This document shows, one piece after another, positions 10,665-22,457 of a stretch of DNA of 64,000 nt. This stretch comes from Thalassia testudinum (Eukaryota > Streptophyta > Magnoliopsida > Alismatales > Hydrocharitaceae), in assembly GCA_037157565.1 (NCBI GenBank), contig JAZHRO010000073.1, positions 15,816,501 to 15,880,500 of the forward strand, written 5' to 3'. Position numbers and translations under genes: made by a program. The notes beneath the pieces were generated by a model, which searched no databases, was not told the DNA's origin, and saw only the letters and a program-made list of their open reading frames with translations. The number at the start of each line of letters is the position of its first letter. Positions within the stretch are counted from its first letter, which is position 1.

Positions 10665-12605
10665 AGGGACGCCAGAGCATCGGGATCCGTGGTAGCAGGT
10701 ATGGTTTCAGTTTCTGGCAGACTCGTTTACACGCTTTTCGATTCCGGCGCTACGCACTCGTTTGTCGCAGCCAGTTTCGCAGTTAGTTTGGACCAGGATT
10801 ATACACTGTTAGAGAATCCGTTCGTAATCAAAGGGCCGAGTGGTCAGCTGTTTGTAGCTGAGGAGGTGTACACGGGTTGCGGGGTCAGCATCGGGGGACA
10901 TAGCCTGCTAGCTGACCTGATTATGATACAGATGGAGGACTTTGGAGTGATTCTGGGGATGGATTGGCTGTCCGCTTACCACGCCTTGGTAGACTGTTTT
11001 GAGAGGAAGATTGTCTTCTCCATTCCGGAGTTGCCTTCTTTCGAGTTTCACGGGCAGCCAGTGGACGGAGGTTTCAGGTGCATTTCGGCACTTCGGGCGG
11101 CGAGACTTTTGAGCCAGGGGTGTGAGGGCTTCCTAGCTTGTGTGGTGGCAGAGCACAGCCCCGTGGCAGACTTCCAGAGCATCCCGGTGGTCAGAGAGTA
11201 CCCCGACGTGTTTCCAGACGAGTTACCAGGACTACCGCCCGAGCGTGAGATCGAGTTTGAGATCTCACTAGTACCAGGGACCAGCCCCATCTCCACCGCA
11301 CCATACAGAATGGCACCGCTTGAGCTGCGAGAGCTCAAGTCCCAGTTGCAGGACCTTTTGGAGAAAGGTTTCGTGAGGCCCAGTGCGTCTCCCTGGGGAG
11401 CCCCGGTACTGTTTGTGAAGAAGAAGGATGGGACCCTATGCCTTTGTGTGGACTACCGACAGCTGAATAGGGTCACCATCAAGAACAGATATCCGCTGCC
11501 GAGGATCGACGATTTGTTTGACCAGTTGCGGGGTGCCACGGTGTTTTCCAAGATCGACTTGAGGTCTGGATACCACCAGTTGAGGATCAGGGAGACCGAC
11601 GTCTCCAAGACAGCTTTCCGCACCCGGTACGGACACTACGAGATTTTGGTCATGCCGTTTGGGCTGACCAATGCCCCCGCTGCTTTCATGGACCTGATGA
11701 ACCGGGTGTTTAGACCGTACTTGGACCAGTTTGTGGTGGTTTTCATAGATGATGTACTCATCTATTCTAGAGATCGGACGCAGCACGGACAACACTTGCG
11801 GATGGTTCTGGACACTCTGAGACGACGCAGGCTGTACGCCAAATACAGCAAGTGTGAGTTCTGGTTGAGGGAGGTGACCTTTTTGGGTCATGTGATCTCT
11901 GGAGACGGCCTGGCGGTGGACCCCGCCAAGGTCGAGGCAGTGCTCAGGTGGGAGAGACCGCGTTCAGTCACTGAGATTCGCAGTTTCCTGGGACTGGCAG
12001 GTTACTACAGACGGTTCATCAGAGGATTTTCACAGATTGCGCGTCCTATGACACAGTTGACCCGGAAGGATGTGGCTTTCGCTTGGACAGACGCCTGTGA
12101 GGCGTGTTTTCTGGAGCTGAAGGAGAGGTTGACCTCGGCTCCCGTGCTCACCATCCCTGACAGTAGTGGCGGGTTCGTTGTGTACACGGACGCTTCCTTG
12201 CAGGGGTTAGGAGGTGTGCTCATGCAGAGGGGTCACGTGGTCGCTTACGCTTCGCGGCAACTGAAGCCCCATGAGCATACCTACCCTACCCACGATCTAG
12301 AGTTGGCAGCTGTTGTCTTCGCGCTGAAGACATGGAGGCACTACTTGTACGGTGAGACCTTCGAGATTTTTACAGATCACAAGAGCCTCAGATATCTTTT
12401 TGACCAGAAGGAGCTGAACATGAGACAGAGACGTTGGTTGGAGCTCCTGAAGGACTACGACCGCAGCATCTCCTACCACCCGGGAAAGGCCAATGTGGTG
12501 GCTGACGCCTTGAGCCGTAAGGCGCCCGCACGCTTGTCCAGTCTACAGTTACAGAGTTGGAGCCTTTTGGAGGAGGTGGGCAGTTGGCGACCTCTAGAGT
12601 TATGA
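10665..12605 (+). pseudogene. pol: Tekay protease, reverse transcriptase and RNase H
   Basis: Same frame as gag. Protease keeps the catalytic [10 protein letters not shown] near 10733-10762. RT keeps [41 protein letters not shown] and the catalytic box [11 protein letters not shown] near 11740-11770. RNase H keeps [12 protein letters not shown], the E of [15 protein letters not shown] and VVADALSRK, so all four acidic residues are visible. The stretch itself has no internal stop. It ends at TGA 12603-12605, which is in frame with the integrase that follows and is most simply an Arg codon CGA changed to TGA. Confidence 0.93.
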
Positions 12606-14043
12606 GGGTACTGTGGGGCAGTGACGGTGACACGGCAGACCAGGCCAGAGTTGATAGACTGCATCATCACGGGACAGATGGCCGATCCGTACTTGCAGTC
12701 TTTGCGCGACAGAGTACTATCAGGGGACCCAGGGGACTTCTCTTTCACAGACCAGGTGTTACGCTTGAGGGGACGGTTGTGCATCCCCAGAGACGAGGAG
12801 CTGTTGAGAGAGCTCCTGACTGAGGCACACGGTTCCAGATTCACCATACATCCCGGAAACATGAAAATGTACCATGACTTGAGACGCGAGTTCTGGTGGA
12901 GAGGGATGAAGCGGGATGTGGGTGAGTTCGTGCAGCAGTGCTTAGTGTGCCAGCAGGTGAAAGCCGAGCATCAGAGGCCTGCAGGGCCGCTTCAGCTGCT
13001 TCCAGTGCCAGAGTGGAAGTGGGAGAGCATCACCATGGTCTTGGTGGTGGGCTTACCTGTTACCCAGCGAGGACACGACGCAGTCTGGGTAATAGTGGAT
13101 AGATTGACGAAGACGGCACGATTCTTGCCGATCGGAGTCACTTTGGGACCAGCACAGTTGGCAGAGAGGTATATCCGTGATGTGGTGCGACTACACGGAG
13201 TTCCGCGGGAGATCGTATCCGACCGGGATACCCGCTTTACGTCCTAGTTTTGGGCTGAGTTTCAGCAGGCTTTGGGGACGAGGTTGAGGTTTAGCACGGC
13301 TTACCACCCCCAGACGGACGGACAGTCGGAATGCATGATACAGACACTTGAGGACCTTTTGCGTGCCTGTGTACTAGACTGGAGGGGCTCTTGGGTGGAG
13401 CACCTGCCCCTGGCGGAGTTTGCATACAACAACAGTTATCACTCGAGCATCGGCATGTCTCCCTACGAGGCTCTGTACAGACGAAAATGCACGGCACCCA
13501 TGAGTTGAGCAGATCCACAGACGACTTCGCACTGTCAAGAGCAGACAAAAGAGCTACGCAGATCGCAGACGCAGAGAGGTGCAGTTAGAGGTTGGGGACC
13601 ACGTCTTCCTTCGTGTTTCGCCCATGAAGGGCTTACAGCGGTTTGGGGTGAGAGGGAAGCTCGCGTCGAGGTTCGTGGGGCCCTTTGAGGTCCTGGAGCG
13701 GCTTGGACCCGTTGCTTACAGACTTGCCCTTCCCCCGCAGTTTTCTGGTGTGCACGACGTGTTCCACGTGTCCAACCTCAGGAAGTACGTAGCCGATCCC
13801 AGCCACGTACTGAGTCACGAGAGCGTCGAGGTGAGCGACGACCTGACCTACCCCGAGCGGCCAGTGCAGATCCTAGACCGAGCCGTCCGCAGGTTGAGAC
13901 GAAAGCAAGTACCCCTGGTAAAGGTTTTGTGGAGGAGCCAGCGGTACGAGGAGGCTACCTGGGAGCCTGAGGCGGCAATGCGGGAGCGGTACCCAGAGCT
14001 TTTCGCGGGTACGTCCTTTCGGACCGGCTTTGGTCCTCTTTGA
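12606..14043 (+). pseudogene. Tekay integrase with C-terminal chromodomain, disrupted
   Basis: The zinc-binding N-terminus ends in CLVCQQVK. The first aspartate of the D,D35E core is replaced by valine: GTC at 13038-13040 lies where related elements have a Met-Asp pair. The second Asp (13221-13223) and the Glu (13329-13331) are kept at the correct spacing. TAG at 13246-13248 breaks the frame before FWAEFQQALG. Near 13505 the frame shifts, and about 20 residues usual in relatives are missing after the RRKC motif, so a small deletion is likely. The GPF module (RFVGPFEVLERLGP) and a chromodomain (VLWRSQRYEEATWEPEAAM) follow to TGA at 14041. In this clade the chromodomain is thought to guide insertion into heterochromatin. 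Confidence 0.9.
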
Positions 14044-14129
14044 GTTTGTTATGGTTATTTGGACATCTTTTTCCCGCACCCTAGTTGGCGCAAGTTTCGG
14101 GGACGAAACTTCCTTTGAGTTTGTTATAT
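14044..14129 (+). other. Tekay 3' leader without an obvious polypurine tract
   Basis: The conserved TTTCGGGGACGAAA box (about 14095-14108) is present. The purine run expected just before the LTR is absent. In its place is CTTTGAGTTTGTTAT, a second copy of the sequence around the pol stop near 14039-14052. Confidence 0.6.
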
Positions 14130-16812
14130 TGTAACGAATGTGTGCCCCAGACGTATTTTAAGACGTCTGGGAGGTGGCTCAGACGTCGGACAAGACGTCT
14201 GGGATCACAACCAGACGTCTGATAAGACGTCTGGAATAGTTTCAAGACGTCTGGAAATCCGTTATTTTCGACACACGCGAGTCGCCTGCGCGCCTGAGCG
14301 CGCAGACCGCATATTCCCTCTTTTCTCTGCGGCTGCAGGCGGCCTGCCGCCTTCTCTCTCTCCTCTCCGCGCGGCGTTAAAAGGGGCGCGCCTCCCCTCC
14401 CGTCTCCACCGTCTCCTCCTTCTCCTCCTTCCTGTGCGCGAGAGCAAGCGGACGCGAGGGCGGCAGCGGCGGCCGCAGTGAGCGCGGAGGTGCGGCGTGC
14501 GAGGGCGGAGCTCTGCCGTGAGGGCGAGCTCGCCGGAGCGGCTTGGCCGGCCGACGGAGGGCGCAGGGGGCGCGGAGCGACGCGGAGAGGGACCTGCTGC
14601 GGGCTGAGCAGCAGACGCGCGAGGTGCGACGCGGGCGGCGTCGCGAGCGGAGGCCGAGCAGGGTTCTGATTCTGGAAAAATTTCCAGAATCAGACGTCTG
14701 GGTTGATAGCCAGACGGCAAGGTCGACGTCTGTAAGATCATACAGACGTCTGAAAGGTGAGTGTCCGCTTTCTTCTTCCTTCTTGTCGACTGACCGTACT
14801 GAGGGAGGGGGGTTGGCTGTGCGCAGGTTCGCTGATTCGCCATCCTTTGCGAATCAGACGTCTGGAAGTTGTACCAGACGGCGGGAGTGACCTCCAGACG
14901 TCCGGAGGGACCATCGGACGTCTGGGATCTAGGCAGACGTCCCCGCAGACTTTTGGACGTCTGGGAAACCACGCTGAACAGGTAATTCTCTGATCCACTT
15001 TTTAAGACGTCTGGAAGGAGTTCCAGACGTCTGATTTTGCACAGTATCGTCTTTTTCGACCCGTTTAGGATCCGTTCGGGCTCCGTTTTCCGCGATTCGA
15101 GTTGCGTTCTCTTCAGAATTAATTCCTCTACTCATCTACAGTAGCTATACACTGTTTTGAGACACTCCTTGTGTTTGATCCTTGTGACAGGATCTCGTTC
15201 AGTTTCAGTCTTGAGAGTCGCGGAGGCACGCGGGATTCCCGATCACGCCCCCATTACTCCCGTTGTACCTGGTAGAGTGGCTTAAGTTATTAATAAAATC
15301 TGTTAAAGTATGAAACCATAACTAGAATCTAGGACATTGCATGAATCCTAGGAATGAGAAATGTATGGAATGATAGCTCCTAGGTGATGCATGAATCCTA
15401 GGGCTGGAAAACTAGTTGTATGCTAGATCCTAGGATGTGGCATGAATCTTAGGATGGAAAAACTAGTGGAATGTATAATACTGCAGTCTTGGAAAAATGG
15501 AAAGGAATATAAAGCTGCCTGTAATTTGAATTAACAGCTACCTGTTATGAATAAAGAAACATGTTTGAGATCATGGATTTTGAGAACGTGAATCTGGAAA
15601 GTGAAACATATGATGTTCTGAGATAAAGAGCTGGAACCCTACGGGGAATTAGGAGTGGAACTCCTGGAAAGAAAAAGGAATGGAACTGAGATGTAGTTTG
15701 TACTGTCTCTTGGGTACGTAGTACCAAGGGAAGTACCTGTACCTGTTTAGTGCAGAGTGCGGCCAGCCGCCCCAGGGACCTGGGGTTAGGATTGGCCGCT
15801 CTGTACCGACTTGTTGGCCCTCGTGTACGTAGTACCGAGGAGAGCTAGTAGTGTTAGGAAAGTACTAGCTACCCCACGGGCCCCGGGGTTCTGCTAGCCT
15901 CCTTCACCGACTTGTTAGGCCCACTAGGGAAAACCAGGGTAGTCAGGCGAGGGTGCGCGGACTGTGGGGGGGCAAGGCCCCGGTTTGGTTACTGTGGAGG
16001 GGTTGGACCCCTGTTACTGAGAGGGCTCTGCCCTGGTTCCGTGCTGTGCTTTGGGCGCACCCGTTAACGGAAACGACTGACCGCGTGCCAGTGCGGGCTA
16101 GCTACCTGTGCGTTTATCACGCGTGCCGTAGTCACCGTTACGTCTGTCAGTGACCTTGGGGTGGTTGACTGAGGGTAGGATCACCACGGGGGACTCTCCC
16201 GGCCAGGAGAGCACCACGTGCTACTTCTACTTTTGGAAAAGACTGCAATCAAGATCGTTCCCACGAGGACATTCGAGATCAAGTAAAGGATCTGAGAAAT
16301 AAATGAAATAGTGAGAAAAATTGAAAGATGTGAATAAAGGAAGTAATAGAACATAACAGCTACTGTACACTCTACTGTTGCCTTTAGTTAGTTTTCCACT
16401 CTACTCAGCGTTTTGCTGACGTGTTACACTCGTTACCTTTTTCAGGACCAGGTGTTGAGCAGCCAGGGTCGGCGGCTGCAGAGGACGCTGGGCCGAGTAG
16501 GGTCCAGTAGAGTTACCACAGCCTTTTGTACCCCTTTTGTTTCTGTTCTAGTGAGTAGTTTTTGTTTCCTTTGTACCTTCTTTACCTGCAGTTCTTGTTA
16601 TATGATAAATGTTGTTTTACTGTTGTGGTGGTACCTACTGTAGTAGTTTCTTTCCTTACTGCTGTACTTTCTTACTGTTAGTTATATTCATGCTGAATGT
16701 GGTTTATTTTACTGTCTTTTGGTTACTTCCTCGTTGGACGACTAGGTCTTGGGATTAGTCGAGTCGGTCCGGTTCTCGTGTCTCGTAGGGACTCGGGAAC
16801 CGGGTCGTTACA
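14130..16812 (+). repeat. Tekay 3' LTR
   Basis: 2,683 bp, the same length as the 5' LTR, with about 29 hand-counted substitutions (about 21 transitions, 8 transversions) and no gaps. It carries the same box clusters and tandem units. Confidence 0.96.
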
Positions 16813-16817
16813 AAGGT
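16813..16817. repeat. Target-site duplication AAGGT, right copy (Tekay)
   Basis: Exact match to 6478-6482. The flanking Athila sequence resumes immediately with GGAGTCCTTACC. Confidence 0.95.
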
Positions 16818-17510
16818 GGAGTCCTTACCTGTGCGCGCAGGTAGACTTTTTATCCTAGGTTTTAGTCTTGTGTTTAGGAGCGACTCTTTCCACCAAAAAA
16901 AGAAACTCTCCCACCAGAAAGAAAAGTGTGCTCCTCCAAATAATGTTGTAAGAGATATACTGACACGTCTTTCTAAAGAAAAAAAAAAGATGGAAATAAG
17001 TCAGTATATCTCGCAAATGTATGTAAAGTCTCTACCCTAAAAAGTTCTTCAGGGCAAGTCGCAAATACCCTATTTTCCTGAGAGCCACAAATGTCAGAAA
17101 ATGGGAGTTGAGTTTTTTGTCATCTTCTTAAGGGTCAATCCGAAAACACAAGCTGAAACTGGGACCAACCTGTACTTAAAGATTCGTGAAACCCTGGACT
17201 TGAGTCTTAATGTTCATCTAGTCAGTCTTGATCCTTCACTAAGCACAAGACATAATCTCTTGAGCTCTCGAGTACGGCAAAAACCTCCTGGGTCCTGGAA
17301 ATCGTACTTAAGGTTTAAGTATCAAGAGTCCTGGTTAGTCGAGAGATGATCTTTGTCATGTGAGACTTAAAGTACTGGTAGTCTTCTCTACAATTGGTTC
17401 TCATAATATCCAACAATAAACACACCTATGTCGCCTCAAAAGAAAACCTTCAGCTTAAAGATCATTTCTAAATACTAAAAAAATGTTTTGCTAGGGACTA
17501 GCAAAAGATA
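16818..17510 (+). other. Athila 3' non-coding region, right part (element A)
   Basis: Continuation of A's 3' region after the Tekay insertion; no credible gene. It begins near a short hairpin, ACCTGTGCGCGCAGGT at 16827-16842, that is also found in C and D. The sequence is collinear with 54260-54955 in D and with 40480-41170 (reverse strand) in C. Confidence 0.8.
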
Positions 17511-17522
17511 GGCATGAGGGTA
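17511..17522 (+). promoter_or_regulatory. Polypurine tract of element A
   Basis: GGCATGAGGGTA lies immediately before the LTR start TGATTGCA. This is the expected plus-strand primer position. Confidence 0.8.
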
Positions 17523-17878
17523 TGATTGCACCGCAAAAATACAACTGCAATTGTGCTGTCTTGTGCAATTTCCTAGCATTACCTATGCATATTAGGGTTC
17601 CATAATCGCATTTGTAAAAATGCATGCATGCATGCATTTAATTGAGAGGAGAGGAGAATAAATAAGTGGCCTTGCAATTAACATTTTTCCTCAAGTGCAT
17701 CTCTGCTAATTCACCATCTTTTTACTTTTTATTTCACTTGATTTTTAAAATCTTTCCCACGGCTGCATACATCTTCTTCTTCTCCTCGCGCCATGCTTCC
17801 CTGCAGCAGCCCTCTCCCTGCCACTCCATGCGCAAGCCATGCATAGTCGGGGCATGGCTGTGCATGGCTTTCTCCTCC

Positions 17879-17886
17879 TATAAAAA
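17879..17886 (+). promoter_or_regulatory. TATA box in the LTR of element A
   Basis: TATAAAAA sits about 355 bases into the LTR, in a pyrimidine-rich setting, and is a good candidate for the U3 core promoter. Confidence 0.55.
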
Positions 17887-19049
17887 GACCATGACTTCTC
17901 CTTCATCAGCAGCCTGGTCTAACAGAGAAAAACCCACCTGCAGCTTCTTCTTTTCCAGGCCACTGTCCTCTCCTCCCTTTCCCTCCACACGTCGGCCCTC
18001 CTCAGAGACACCAGACGGACAGGAGCCCTCACTGTGGTGCACACCCACCACAGTGAGACCACCACCTCCGAGCTCTTCAAAGAGCCGGTGGGCGTGGTAG
18101 CTCTTTTCTCATTTTTTTTACATTTCCAGCACCTGCAGCCATTGCCGCAAGCTTCAAGGTCTGAAGCTCGAAGCTCGGCAGCAGTGGCAGCACAACAGCA
18201 GCAGTAGCCCCAGCCCATTCCGCGTGTGCCTGCAGGCGCCCTCACCCTCCGCTCGCGGCTGCAGGCCTCTCCACCTCCCGCTTCTTCACTCTATCGCGCG
18301 CTCTCTTCCGCCCGCAACCAGCCATTGCGCTCCTCTACAGAGGCTGGCCAACCCTCACCGCGCACCCCAGCAGCGCCCGTGTCGCCCTCTCCCTCCACTG
18401 CGCACGCCAGCAGCCATCTCCACGCGCTCTGTCGCAACCTTCTGCCTACAAGCCACCAGCCGAAGCCACTCCGCCGCGTGCGCCGAGCCAGCCGCACTCA
18501 CGGCACTTGCAGCTCCCTGTCACGCAACGTGGCCTTACACTGTACCCACTATTCATGTGAGTCTGCGCGACACTGTGGCTACAGTGGGGTGACCGGTGAG
18601 CTTCTCACTTTACCGGTCACCCGGCACGCTGCTACTGCCGTTCGCCCGTGCGCACACCCGCCTGCGCGTCTCGCCTCACGTCGCCTGCACTTGCCCGCAC
18701 GTCTGTGTTGCCTGCACCCGTCTGCGTTGCTCGCTCCCTTCGCCAGCGCCTGCGAGCGCCCGTTCCAGCCACTCTACGTAGCGCTGGGTGCTGCGATCCT
18801 CTCCGTGCCAACTCTCCTGCGTGCACACTCCACTCTACGCGAATATGCACCTGCGCGCGTGCGTAGCCTCCAGATGTCACTTGGAAGCTGCAGACGACCT
18901 AACTTAACCCTCCAGCAGTGCGGCTGCTCTCTCTCTCTCCCGCTCTCTTTCTCTCCCTCTCTCTCACAACACTCACAACACTCTCTTTACCGACTCTCAC
19001 ACACACATACACTCACACTTCCACACACACACACACACACACACCCCTA

Positions 19050-19560
19050 TACACTATTATCTACATATATATATACGTATACTATATATATATATACGTA
19101 CATATACATTTACATATATACATATACTTATATATATATATATATACTTACATATATCTATACATATATTAGTACTTATATAAATATGTATTAGTCTATA
19201 TACACACACATATATATATATACACATGTATATACATATATATATATATATATCTATACATATATACATTATAGCTATATAACTATATATACATATATTA
19301 TTATATATATATATATACATATATATCTATATACGTCTATATTGTATTATATACATACATACATACATATATATATATACACATGTATACATATATCTCT
19401 CTATACCTATATAGCTACATACATATATACATATACTTATATATATATATATACATACATATATATACACCTATAGATATATACATATATATATACCTAT
19501 ATATTGATAACCATATATATATATAGATATATTTACATATATATATGCATATATTTTCAC
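19050..19560. repeat. TA-rich microsatellite inside the LTR of element A
   Basis: About 500 bp of interrupted TATATACATA-type repeats, preceded by (CT)n and (CA)n. The tract sits at the same place in the C and D LTRs, so it belongs to the LTR family. Confidence 0.9.
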
Positions 19561-20249
19561 ATTACTTACCATACGTGGTATCGTGGGAATATCTGCACCA
19601 GTTGCTGATATTCCCTGATACACGCGTACAAAAAAAGCGTGGTTGCACCCATCTTCCGTCATCCACCTTACAGTCCACGCGGCACCTCGTCCTGTCGGTT
19701 GCGTCTTTCTAGACGATGACCGACTCGACACCATGCTACACTCCATCTCCGCCTCCACACCCACCCCTTTATATACATAATATATATCTATTTATATATA
19801 TTGTATTTACTTTATTTTTGTTTCGCTTTCCTGTTAGTAAAAGATAAAGAAATATATAAAAGAGAAAAGATAATCTTTGACTTACAGGTACTCCATCTTG
19901 CGAATAGCAAGACCCGTTTTGGAACCCTGTTTTGGCTCAAAGCCAAGAACTTAATTTTGAGGGTATTCCTCAAGGACGAAGATTACTAGAAAAAAAATCT
20001 AAGTAGGAAAAACACCAAAAACACAGTAAACGAATGGAAGTGATTCGTTGTAGGAAAGGCGTAGAAACTTAATTTGTAACCCCACTTCCTTGAGTTCGAC
20101 CCTGGGCCTAAAAGTGACCAAGATAAAATCAAGTAGGCCAGGTTAAAAAAATTTTTGTAAAGAGATGGTTAGGTCCGATTTAGGTTAACCACTATACACA
20201 CTTCAACGATAAAATCATCATATTAACAACCTATTCGGGTCTGACACCA

Positions 20250-22457
20250 CCTATTCAAGCGAGATTGCTGATGCCGAGCAGGTTAAAGTGTCCGCTACCT
20301 GCCTGAGTGAGACGGTCTTGAATTTTGGAAACTCCTTGACTCTATCAGCATACAAAATCATATTCGGATCCCTAGCTTGGTATTCATCGTTAACTTGGTT
20401 GACAGCCAAGTGGAAGTCTGTATATATTTCCAGCGATGAGGCACCTCTTGACTTAGCCACCTAAATCTGTCTAATATGGCCTCATAGTTTGCCACATTGT
20501 TGGAGGCAGGACAGATAAGCTTGACAACATACTTATGGGTGGTTCCATCTGGGGTAGTTAAAGCTATACCTACCCCAGACTTGGCTGCCATGGAAGAACC
20601 ATCCACATACAACCTCCAATGTAGAGAGAGGAAAGCATCTGGGTCTGTGAATTTTTCTAAGGCTTGAACTTTGATTGATTTCCTTGGTTGGTACTGAATG
20701 CCAATTCCACCAACTTCATAGCCCATTTTACCTGTCTTGTAGACCTTGTGGGTTTATGCAGCATTCAACGTAAAGTGTAGTCAGATAAGACTACTATTGA
20801 ATGGGCTTGGAAATATGGGTGTAGCTTTCTGGCGGTAGTCACCAGGGCTAGCCTAAGTTTCTCGATCACAGTGTATTTAGCTTCTGCACCTTGGTAAGTC
20901 TTACTAATGAAATATACTAATCGTTGCCCCCTTTCACGTTTGCTAACTGAAATTGTACTAATGGTGGACATGGATGCTGCCAGGTAAGGGAATAAAGATT
21001 CCCCGACCTTAGGAGCCATCCAAATAGGACTTCTAAGAGCTTCTTTTACCTCCTCTAAAGCCTTCTGGCAGTGAGGGGTCCAATGGGTGACTGTGTAGCC
21101 TATGCTCTTTTTTATACACTCAAGGAATGGAAGATATATGTTAGAAGATCGAGACAAGAGTCGACCCAAAGAGGCGATCTTGCCAACTACCAAGTATATC
21201 TTTTTTAGAGTGTTTGGCGACTCCAAAGCCATGATCACCTGGATTTTGTCGTGGTTGGCTTCCATTCCTCAATTAAAAATCATAAATCATAAAAATTTTC
21301 CTACAGAAATGGCAAAAATGCATTCGTCGGGGTTCAAGTGGAGGTGGGTGTCCCTTAAGACATGGAACACCTCAACTAAGTACTCCAGATGTTGCAGGAA
21401 ATTTTATCCCTTCACCAACATATCATCCATATACAACTTAAATGATTTTCCAATTAAATGGGCAAAAATCATGTTTACATGGTGCTCGTAAGTTGCTCTA
21501 GCATTTCTCAAACGAAAGGCATGACTCTATACTGAAATAGACCCCTATCAGTTATGAATGAGGTATGAGGTCTATCTGTTGGAGCAAGGCTTATCTAGTG
21601 GTATCTGCTGTAGGCATCTAGGAAGGACATGTAAGACTAGCCACTACACAAGTCCACCAATGCGTCAGCCCTAGTCAAGGGGAATTCAGCTTAGGGCAGG
21701 CTTCGTTCAGGTTTGTGAACTCGACACACAACCACCATTTGTCGTTTGCCTTCTTTACCATGACTATAATGGATAGCCACGCTGGGTACAGGGACTTCTT
21801 AATGAATACGGCTTCCAAAAGCTTTTCGACTTTTGCCTCAGTTGCTTGCCATTACTCTGCTAACTTGTGCTGGTAGGCTTGTTTCATTGCTAAAGCATCT
21901 GTTTGAATATTGAGGTGATGCTGTATCAAGGATGGGTCAACTCCTAGTAAGACATTGGTGGACCAAGCGAATATATCCACTTTGGTTCTTAACAAAAGCA
22001 GCAGCTCCTGAACTTCAGAGGAATCAAGGACCGCCTCGACTCTGACAAGCTTAGCCATGTCGGTAGGATATAACTAGATGCCATGGCTGAAGAGCCTGGC
22101 TGAGGTTTTGACATTGCTAGAAGATCAACCAAGTTCACATCCTACTGTATTGCTTGAATTTGGCTCATTTTCTTTCCCTATTTTTGTTGCTTTGGAGGCC
22201 TTGGCTCCATGGATTTCTCCAATTCAATTCGACAAATTTCATGCTCAGCTGACTGATCCCCATGCACTATCCCCACTCCTCGATGAGTTTGGAAGAGCAT
22301 GAATTGGAAATAAGAGGAGGGAATCACCTTAAAAGCATGGGTCATTGGATGACCAATAATGCCTTCAAATCCTGCCGTCAATCCAGCCACGATGAATGTG
22401 GTCATTCAGTTCAGATGCTTATCCCCATAAAAAATATATAAGGGTAAGCATATCTCT
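20250..22457 (-). pseudogene. Tat-lineage gypsy pol remnant: protease end, RT, RNase H and second RNase H
   Basis: Read on the minus strand, the order is: protease C-terminus (FEGIIGHP near 22370), an RT N-terminal stretch (FAWSTNVLLGVDP), the RT catalytic box YMDD at about 21419-21433, the RT end and RNase H (VYFISKTYQGAEAKYTVIEK), and an additional RNase H (LYVDGSSMAAKSGVGIAL, VANYEAILD, AVNQVNDEYQARD). The second RNase H after the first is the hallmark of Tat-type elements (Ogre, Retand and relatives). Many stops and frame changes make it a fossil. It is cut at 20250 by element A and at 22457 by element B, and resumes beyond B. Confidence 0.85.
22453..22457. repeat. Target-site duplication TCTCT, left copy (element B)
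   Basis: TCTCT precedes the left LTR (TGAAAT at 22458) and is repeated at 36042-36046 after the right LTR. Confidence 0.85.

Larger units (their letters stand above)
6483..16812 (+). mobile_element. Complete Tekay/Del-type chromovirus retrotransposon
   Basis: The element is bounded by two 2,683-bp LTRs starting TGTAAC and ending TTACA, with a perfect AAGGT duplication. It has a tRNA-iMet primer site, a 4,964-bp internal region with gag-pol in one frame, and a C-terminal chromodomain, which points to the Tekay (Del) clade. By hand I count about 29 substitutions and no indel between the LTRs, roughly 1.1%. It landed in the 3' non-coding region of Athila element A. Three stop codons, a frameshift and a lost integrase catalytic residue make it non-autonomous. 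Confidence 0.96.
1..20249 (+). mobile_element. Athila-lineage Ty3/gypsy retrotransposon, element A (5' end outside window, split by Tekay)
   Basis: The window opens about 75 codons inside gag, judged by comparison with the related minus-strand element C. Gag, protease, RT, RNase H and integrase follow in order to about 5826, then a non-coding 3' region and a 3' LTR from 17523. The 3' region is interrupted at 6483-16812 by a complete Tekay element. The Gag signature FFPIGRTNA, the protease signature LDLGSSINLIP and the RT signature FMDD are typical of the Athila lineage. The element is dead: frameshifts and at least eight premature stops are visible. The right end abuts Tat coding sequence, so A probably inserted into a Tat element. 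Its target duplication cannot be checked because the 5' LTR is off-window. Confidence 0.9.
17523..20249 (+). repeat. 3' LTR of Athila element A
   Basis: About 2.72 kb, starting TGATTGCA and ending near CTGACA at 20246 or CTGACACCA at 20249; the last bases are uncertain. The order is an AT-rich start, a TATA box, a GC-rich middle, CT and CA microsatellites, a long TA-rich microsatellite, then a 3' block with the conserved GAGTTCGACC box near 20092-20101. C and D carry the same LTR plan. Large frames inside it are composition artefacts. Confidence 0.9.

Noticed and set aside
18226..19194. 322-codon plus-strand frame in the element A LTR
   Set aside because: It spans the GC-rich and TA-rich parts of an LTR, is Ala/Ser/Thr- then Tyr/Ile-rich, has no domain, and is not preserved in the C or D LTRs.
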